DNA of 64,000 nt from Trichosphaerium sp. ATCC 40318 (Eukaryota; Discosea; Flabellinia; Trichosidae), in assembly GCA_038496445.1 (NCBI GenBank), contig JALMLS010000455.1, positions 930,001-994,000 of the forward strand, read 5' to 3'. The position numbers and the translations under genes are program-made. Under the pieces are notes generated by a model. The model made no database searches, had not been told where the DNA came from, and saw only the letters and a program-made list of their open reading frames with translations. Of the stretch, positions 57,909-64,000 are shown one piece after another (positions within the stretch are counted from its first letter, which is position 1; every line of letters begins with the position of its first letter).

Positions 57909-59782
57909 CTAAACCCTGTATACCTTCATTACACGTTCTACAGGTAGCCTACACCAAGGGCATTGATCAAGCTTTGTTGCGCATCCTTGGCAAAGGCCTT
58001 GGTGACCTAAACAAACAAGGGTGTCAAAAAAAAACCATTCGCTTCAAAAAAAAGACTGGACAATAAAAAATCTCGTACCGCAGTTGAGCAAGACGCAATC
58101 CACTTTATGGACATAACATACTTTACATAATGCGCCCCATTCATCACCATTCTCTGGTTCTGGTTCTGTACCCTTAGCATCATCCTTAAAACGAAGAACA
58201 GTCAGCATTGTAACACTTTGGCAGTTCAAATTAAAAAAAAGGTTTAACGCACTAGTTGAGGGTCAGTTGCGCCATAGTTAAGGCTCTTGACATAATCAGT
58301 AACAATACGATCCTTTTCAGTTTGTTCTTGAGGTTGAGGTTGTATAGGTTGTATGGCTGGGTTTGGCTAACACTCAGAGTTAAAATAAAAAGGAATTTTT
58401 TTTTGAAAACAAAAAAAAAAAGAGGTAACATACTGCAGCGTATATAAAACGATTACGTGCTTGTCTTCTTCTACAACGTCTTGCCAATATTATAACAAAT
58501 GCAATGAAGAAAATTGGTAGTATAATACAGAGCATGATAATGTACTACAAAATAAATAAGATGACAATCAGATGCAAAGTAGCTAAAAAAAAGGTTTTTT
58601 GTAAGAAAAAAGAGCTGCAGTGAACTAACTCGCCCTGGTGTAGTTCAAAATTTTATTCCTAGGAATTGTTGTGCATATAACTTCTTTTTATTAGTTAATT
58701 CAGTGGGAAGCATGAAAGTAATTTTAGTGGTGAGAACAAAAAGAAAAGAGCAGAAAAAAAAATACAAAGAAATTAGACTTCAACTGATTGCGTTCCCACC
58801 GATCGTGAGTCAGTTGTTAGTTTGAAAAATCCGTTGATATGTATAGCTTATTTATAATTAAAAAAGATTCATCAAAAAGGTCTCCAGATGCAGTAATTTG
58901 TGCGCAAAAAAAAAAAAAAAAGAAAATAAAAAAATAGGAACTCACCATTTTAGGTCCAAAAAATTGGTATGAAGTGTTGCTATCACATGTGAACCATATA
59001 GTCGTCCTAGGCGTTTTCTCACCTTTAAAAAAAATACATTATAACCCATACTACTTATATGAGAAAAAAAACATAGGAACTACTTCCAACACGTGTCGTA
59101 TGTGTCATAAATCACGTGCAATAGAAAAAAAAAAGTGAAAAAAAAAAACAAAAAAAAGACGGAAGAAAGTAAATCCTTTCAATCCTATTTTCTTGTTGAC
59201 CGTCCAAGCGTTTCGTACCATAAACATCATCTAAGTAGAGAGAATATGTAAAGTATGACCCATCCGTTGTTCCTGATTTACAATAAATAGCTCCAGGCCA
59301 TACCAAAGGGTTCTCGCTGCTTGTCCAAGTGTACTCCTCATCTTCGCAATCTAAACGAAATGTAAGTCTAAATCAAACGCGCCTGGAACCCTTTGAGCCT
59401 TTTAGGGGGTTTTTGTAGATTTACTTCAAAAAAAGCTCTGTTGTTGTTTTGTTTACTTACCAGCGCAGTCACTTCCGTAGTATTCTAAATGCCCTGTGAT
59501 AGGATATGTAGGATCACCTGTTATCACAATCGTTTAGTAAAAAATACGGGACGGACAAGTTGACTGAATTTCTCTAATCTCACCAGTGTACGGTATTTTA
59601 AGGTCACTTCCAGGTGAGCCTGCTGTTACGTGACTTGGGTGATCTGTAGGACCCATACTAAATCCATTCGCGCAAACTACTTAGAATTACGTGGTTAGAC
59701 GATAAATTATGTTTGCTTCGCGTGATTGTTCGTTACCTATCAATGAAAACGTAAACACGAATAAAACGCCTAATGCGCTCAT
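57909..59782 (-). CDS. Transmembrane RING-finger protein (putative E3 ubiquitin ligase)
   Basis: ATG 59782 opens a signal peptide (MSALGVLFVFTFSLI). The lumenal part, in several exons, includes CANGFSMGPTDHPS, GDPTYPITGHLEYYGSDC, EDEEYTWTSSENPLVWPGA, YCKSGTTDGSYFTYSLYL and RTTIWFTCDSNTSYQFFG; the cysteine spacing vaguely recalls MRH/lectin-like domains, which is tentative. A single membrane helix (MLCIILPIFFIAFVIILA) precedes a basic stop-transfer RRCRRRQAR. A Pro/Gln linker follows, then a C-terminal C3HC4 RING: CKVCYVHKVDCVLLNCGHQ, GLCQGCATKLDQCPWCRLP, ending VYRV. The RING zinc ligands are complete. The 3' exons were duplicated to 26.8-27.0 kb with MRCP3. Confidence 0.78.
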
Positions 59783-60104
59783 TTCAACCTTTTCGTGGCT
59801 GTATAGGCTCCTAGATATGTACGAAAGCTACAGTGAAGATTACTAATGTTGACCGTTGTAACGCATTTGCTGCGAGCAGATTCTGTGCTTTAACCACCAC
59901 TCCAGTAATACATCGTAGGGAACACTTAATTGGTGAGAATAACTATTGTTGCAACACAAGCCCGCGTTTTTGCTTTATTCTTCTCTTTACTTCGTTTGTA
60001 AAGCGTAATTGATACAAACAGAGGTTGTTTTAACAAATTCAAGGTTTCTTTATCTCGGACGTATCTACAATAACACTACACGCTACAAAACATAGTCACA
60101 CAAA
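59783..60104. other. Divergent promoter region
   Basis: About 320 bp between the divergently oriented RING and EEP genes; likely shared promoter DNA. No motif is called with confidence. Confidence 0.35.
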
Positions 60105-61751
60105 ATGTTAGCTCGTTTTACGAAAGCTGTGCCAAAAACAGATCCAACTAAACAATTCAAGTACGTCAATACCCAAAACACACTCAACGTCACCAAATAA
60201 CTGGTGACGTGTTGCTCTTTCAACGAAAAATCAACTTTTTTTTTGACACATTGCATACTTTTAGGATTGTAACTTATAACGTTCTGGCGTCTTGTTGGTA
60301 TGTACTTCGTTTATAACTGATAATAATAATAACATAAGATATTTTAGGGGTGAACCATTCCCAGAGGATTATCCTTATGTAGTAGATAAGAATCACTTGA
60401 CATGGGGATACAGAGAGCCATTGGTACTTGCTAATTTTTTTGTTCGAAAAAGAAACAAACAATTCGTTGACATTTTAAGTGACGGGTCAAGAAGTTTAGT
60501 GTTTCGAACCGAGCTTTAATAGCCCTTTCCCTACGCGGATTTGAATTTATTTCTTAATTTCTTCCACGTACCTCACTGCAAGAGCTGAGTTTTGATCTTT
60601 CGAATATTGTATTATATTTTATTCTTATTCGGATTTTTTTAGCTTCAAAAGGAGATCTTAGAAATGGATGCAGATATTTATTGCTTACAAGAAGTTGAGT
60701 TTGATACTTGGGATAAATTTAAGAAACCAATTGAAGATGCTGGTTACACGACACTGCTTCAAAATGACCCAAAAAGGTAGCATCATTTTTTCGTTTCAAC
60801 AATTTAACTTTCCGTTGAAGGGCTGCTAAGCAAAAGACAGCAAATGCTATTATGTACAAGAAACGTTTTTCTCTTCTATGGGAAGATCATAGAAGTCGTG
60901 CCGTCATAGCAGGATTTAACGATTCTGAAGGTGGCAACAAGAAAGTAATAGTTGCAAACGTGGTATGTTTCTACTTCTTTCTTGGTACTAAGTTCTTTTA
61001 ATCTAATTATAAAAATGTAGCACTTGCACGGAAATCCAAAGGAGCCAGAGCAACGATTTTTCCAGACGAGAAGCTTGCTTAAGCAAATCCGTAAAGGGAA
61101 AAATAAATTCGATAAAAATGGTAAATAACCAAATCTTTTCAGAAAAGTATCTTGATTTGACTTCTTGTTCCTTAGAGAAAGCGCATATGATTATTATCGG
61201 TGATTGTAACGAAGGTCCTAATTGCAGTGTTTTTAAAATGCTAACAACTGGTACGTTAACCCATGTTACAGCTGCTCGACGTGCTATTAGAATTTTTTTT
61301 GCTTATTTTTGTACTAACTATTTTTGTTTTACAGGCAAACTTGAGAGTGGTTACAAGGACCCAGACACTTCTGTTGTTGTTACATCAAAGAACTTTCAAC
61401 ACGAGTTCAAATTCTCTAGCGCATATAAAGATCACTTGACTACACCAACTTTCTTTGTACGAACACGTTTCACTACATTTAGAAATATCGTTGATTGTTT
61501 TGACACTTTTCTCTTCTTTGGAAGAATTTTTTTTCCGTTAATCTATACTGTACTGATTGTAGTAAATATAGGAAGCAGATCCAAGTCATTATAAGATAGA
61601 TTTCTTGTATTACAGCTATGATACATTGAAATCTATAGGCGTGATGGAACCTTTCGATAAAACAAATGATAAGGCTATTTTGGCTGGATTACCAAACGCA
61701 CAGCATCCCTCTGATCACGTGCCTATAGGAGCAATATTAGAATACTTGTAG
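60105..61751 (+). CDS. Endonuclease/exonuclease/phosphatase (CCR4/nocturnin-like) family protein
   Basis: ATG 60105. Exons join to give the EEP core in order: IVTYNVLASCWGEPFPEDY (catalytic Asn), ADIYCLQEVEFDTW (Glu, metal ligand), NAIMYKKRFSLLWEDHRSR, VIVANVHLHGNPKEPEQRF, HMIIIGDCNEGPNCSVFKML (Asp and Asn), YKIDFLYYSYDTLKSIGV and HPSDHVPIGAILEY (Asp-His pair at the C-terminus). This is the full set of family motifs. Related proteins are mRNA deadenylases (CCR4, Angel) or nucleotide/inositol phosphatases. The short N-terminus lacks LRRs, so it is nearer to nocturnin/Angel-like forms. The gene has about 9 exons and a final length of about 360 residues. Confidence 0.85.
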
Positions 61752-62029
61752 ACATTCTGTACAGAGAGAAAAACCACGGTTGAATCCTGGTTCTGTTCTG
61801 TGAATGAGTTAATTAAACAATTGTATTTTTTTGCTATTTCTGCGCGTGAACGATTATTACGAAAACACCTATGTACTAATATTAGGTCGTTTTGGTTTCC
61901 CAAAATTCTGCTTCATAAATGAAAGCCCAAGTTCAAGTTATTGACCAAGTCACGTGCTACTTGAAACAAATTGACTGCGCGAAAGAAATGTTTTTCAATT
62001 AAAATTATAAGTGGCAAGAGCGGTGTTAA

Positions 62030-64000
62030 ATGTCGCTTTTTGATGACTCTTCCGAATCAGGCGACGCTGGTTGGGCTAGCGTAGAAGAAAAAAGCGTACA
62101 CAATCAAACTTTTGTCATTGGAAAATTCTAACTTTGTTTTGAATAGGGCTCTGATGGTTTATTCTTCTCTGACGGCGAAAAAGAATCATCAGAAGATGAA
62201 GCACCAGCTTCCCGTGACCAACTCGCCGCAGCATTTACAGCAGCATTATCAGGGCAACCCAGTACGTTTATTAGGCCTATTTACCAAGTATTTGCTTATT
62301 TCTCGTTTAGAAAAACCAAAGGTACCAGAAGTGGCTTCTATGTTCATAAGTATACCTAAAAACAACGTAATTAACCATAAATACTAGCCTACGCCAAAAA
62401 GCGCCGATTTAGCTTCAGAATCTGGTTTTGATGACGACGAAGAGTCTATATTCGATAAAGACGACGACGCTAGCGAAAAAGAAGGCGAATCATCATCGTC
62501 TGGTTCAGAATCAGGATCATCTGGATCATCTGGATCATCTTCGTCTGGCTCTTCTGGTTCTACAAGCTCTTCTGGCTCCTCATCTGGGTCGTACTCATCT
62601 AGTAGTGGTTCTGGAAGTAGCACTAGTAGTGGAAGCGAGAGTGGAAGTAGTAGTGGTAGTGAGAGCGCAAGCGATGAAGCTGAAAAGGTAACTAAAAAGC
62701 GTCACGTTTTTTTTATTTTTTTTGAGAAATCGCGTTGATTGTCACGTGCATGTATTTAAATTGCGTTTTAAATTTATTACCAGTATTTAATATCCAATAG
62801 GCAGCTGAAGAAGAAGCGCCAAAAGAATCTATTTACGCTGGAGAAGGTATTTATTTTTTTGTTTTCACGTGTTTTTTTCTTAATTTGTTATAGAGGGCGA
62901 AGCAGCTCCAGAGGGTGAAGAAGATGCTGTTGAAGAAGTGGAAGACACCAGAAAGGCTTGGGAAAGACCTTGGACACTTGATGAGATGAAAGAGTCTGCT
63001 GATATTTGGACACTGGCTTCAGACGCTGGCGTATGTTTTATTTTTCGAAAATGCTTGATTTTTTTTCGTCACGTTTCTTAGATGGTTTGTTTAACTCTGT
63101 TGTTTAGTTGCTTAATTATCTCACACAGTTTTCTAATAACCTCATAAGTAAGACTAAAGAGGTTGAAGACTCAGTAGATGATCTATGCTTTTCAGCAGAA
63201 GGAGCTGAGATTAGATTACATAATACTTTTAATGCTTTTCTTCAGTTGGCAAACTCCCAGTTCGTTGAGAACGTAAGCAACCTTTTGGTTTAGTACTAGT
63301 CGTACTCTCATATACCTAACGAAAGATAGCGTGTTGATAATGAGGATCCTAAAGAAGAAGCTACCACAACAGAGAACGCAGAGCCAGCCGTAAGTTAAAT
63401 AAGGCTTGATAGTGTTATTTATTTTTTAATTTTTTCTTTTTTAGACAGAAAATGGTGATGCTGTTCCTAATGGTGATACACCTAATCCTGATGGAGAAGG
63501 TGCTACAGAGAATGGTGAAACAAAAGAAGATCCTGTAAATACGCTTATGCCTAAATACACTGAAGCAATCAAGGTACAGTTCACTTCCAGTGTTTTAATG
63601 TTTAACTACTGCCATTGAAATTCTCTTATTCGTGCTAGTACGCTATTGAGGCTCTAGAAATGTCTACTCTTCAAGCAGAAGAAGAGGCACAATTAGAAAT
63701 GGAAGAAGATGCTATGATTGGCGAAAAGGAGAATATTGTGTATGGTGGTCAACATGTCTCTCCAGAAGTAAGCTTTTCAATATTTTTTCTTTATATCCGC
63801 TCTTTGCTTATATGTTTGTTTCTGTAGAATGAATTTTCTCGTCGACCTCTTCCTTTTATTATTGGTACTACTGACTGGCAACAAGATGACTTTGTCGGTT
63901 TATACATGGCACCAGAAGAAGATTCAGATGAGGTAAACAAAGTCCTTATTTCTTTTTTTTTTCTCTATTTTGTTGTGGCTCTCATCTGGCTTCTCTTCTT
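62030..64000 (+). CDS. WASHC2: WASH complex subunit 2 (FAM21), N-terminal part
   Basis: ATG 62030 opens MSLFDDSSESGDAGWASVEE. Exons 2-3 are acidic and then strongly Ser/Gly-rich (about 62500-62680). The conserved FAM21 head follows: AWERPWTLDEMKESADIWTL, ASDAGLLNYLTQFSNNLISK, VDDLCFSAEGAEIRLHNTFN, FLQLANSQFVEN, RVDNED, and after an acidic spacer FSRRPLPFIIGTTDWQQDD and FVGLYMAPEE, matching the RPLPYLIG block of animal FAM21. The head binds the WASH core; the long tail, which recruits retromer and capping protein, lies outside the window. The gene runs off the right end. The protein promotes Arp2/3 actin on endosomes. Confidence 0.9.

Noticed and set aside
62384-62623. Acidic minus-strand ORF rich in Asp, Pro and Glu
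   Set aside because: Antisense of the Ser/Gly-rich exon of WASHC2.

Overview
This window is nuclear DNA of a unicellular eukaryote. It is AT-rich, its genes are cut by many very short introns (mostly 40-90 nt, a few 26-31 nt), and adjacent genes lie close together on both strands. Four things point to an amoebozoan-like protist rather than an animal or fungus: a cycloeucalenol cycloisomerase (sterols made through cycloartenol), an ARC5/Dlp-type dynamin, a cAMP-receptor-like GPCR, and a non-fungal Zn2Cys6 factor. The species assignment is inference.

The dominant feature is a family of four large genes, here called MRCP1-4, at 0.9-6.3 kb (+), 8.8-14.4 kb (+), 27.2-32.4 kb (-) and 52.2-57.7 kb (+). 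After reconstructing the introns, each encodes the same order: an array of MORN repeats (about 7, 14, 5 and 9 full units), a spacer of about 150 residues, a Roc GTPase domain with an intact Walker A motif, a COR domain, a middle region, a PARP-type ADP-ribosyltransferase with H-Y-E residues, and a C-terminal receiver/TIR-like domain. I know of no described protein with this full order. It looks like a multi-domain sensor, switch and effector protein. MRCP1 and MRCP2 read through. MRCP3 and MRCP4 form a diverged inverted segmental duplication, and each carries a different indel in the same exon that would cut off the ADP-ribosyltransferase half.

Region by region: 0-0.9 kb, a foldback element and upstream DNA; 0.9-14.4 kb, MRCP1 and MRCP2; 14.7-23.4 kb (all minus), a membrane-protein fragment, a GPCR, cycloeucalenol cycloisomerase, a dynamin with degenerate nucleotide motifs, and an ML-domain lipid-binding protein; 23.4-27 kb, a gene-poor accessory stretch with a hAT-like MITE, an ORF followed by an A-rich tail, and an LRR-RING chimeric relic; 27.2-33 kb, MRCP3 and its duplicated promoter; 34.2-37.5 kb, a Zn2Cys6 regulator whose intron carries a second copy of the MITE; 38-40.4 kb, a small secreted His-rich peptide gene and an unknown gene; 42.6-43.4 kb, decayed MORN/F-box fragments; 43.6-51.3 kb, an arylsulfatase, an atypical Rho GTPase and an armadillo-like protein; 52.2-57.7 kb, MRCP4; 57.9-64 kb, a transmembrane RING protein, an EEP-family nuclease/phosphatase, and the start of WASHC2/FAM21, which runs off the window.

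Exon-intron structures were read by eye from splice signals, reading frame and comparison between paralogues. End coordinates are firmer than internal boundaries.
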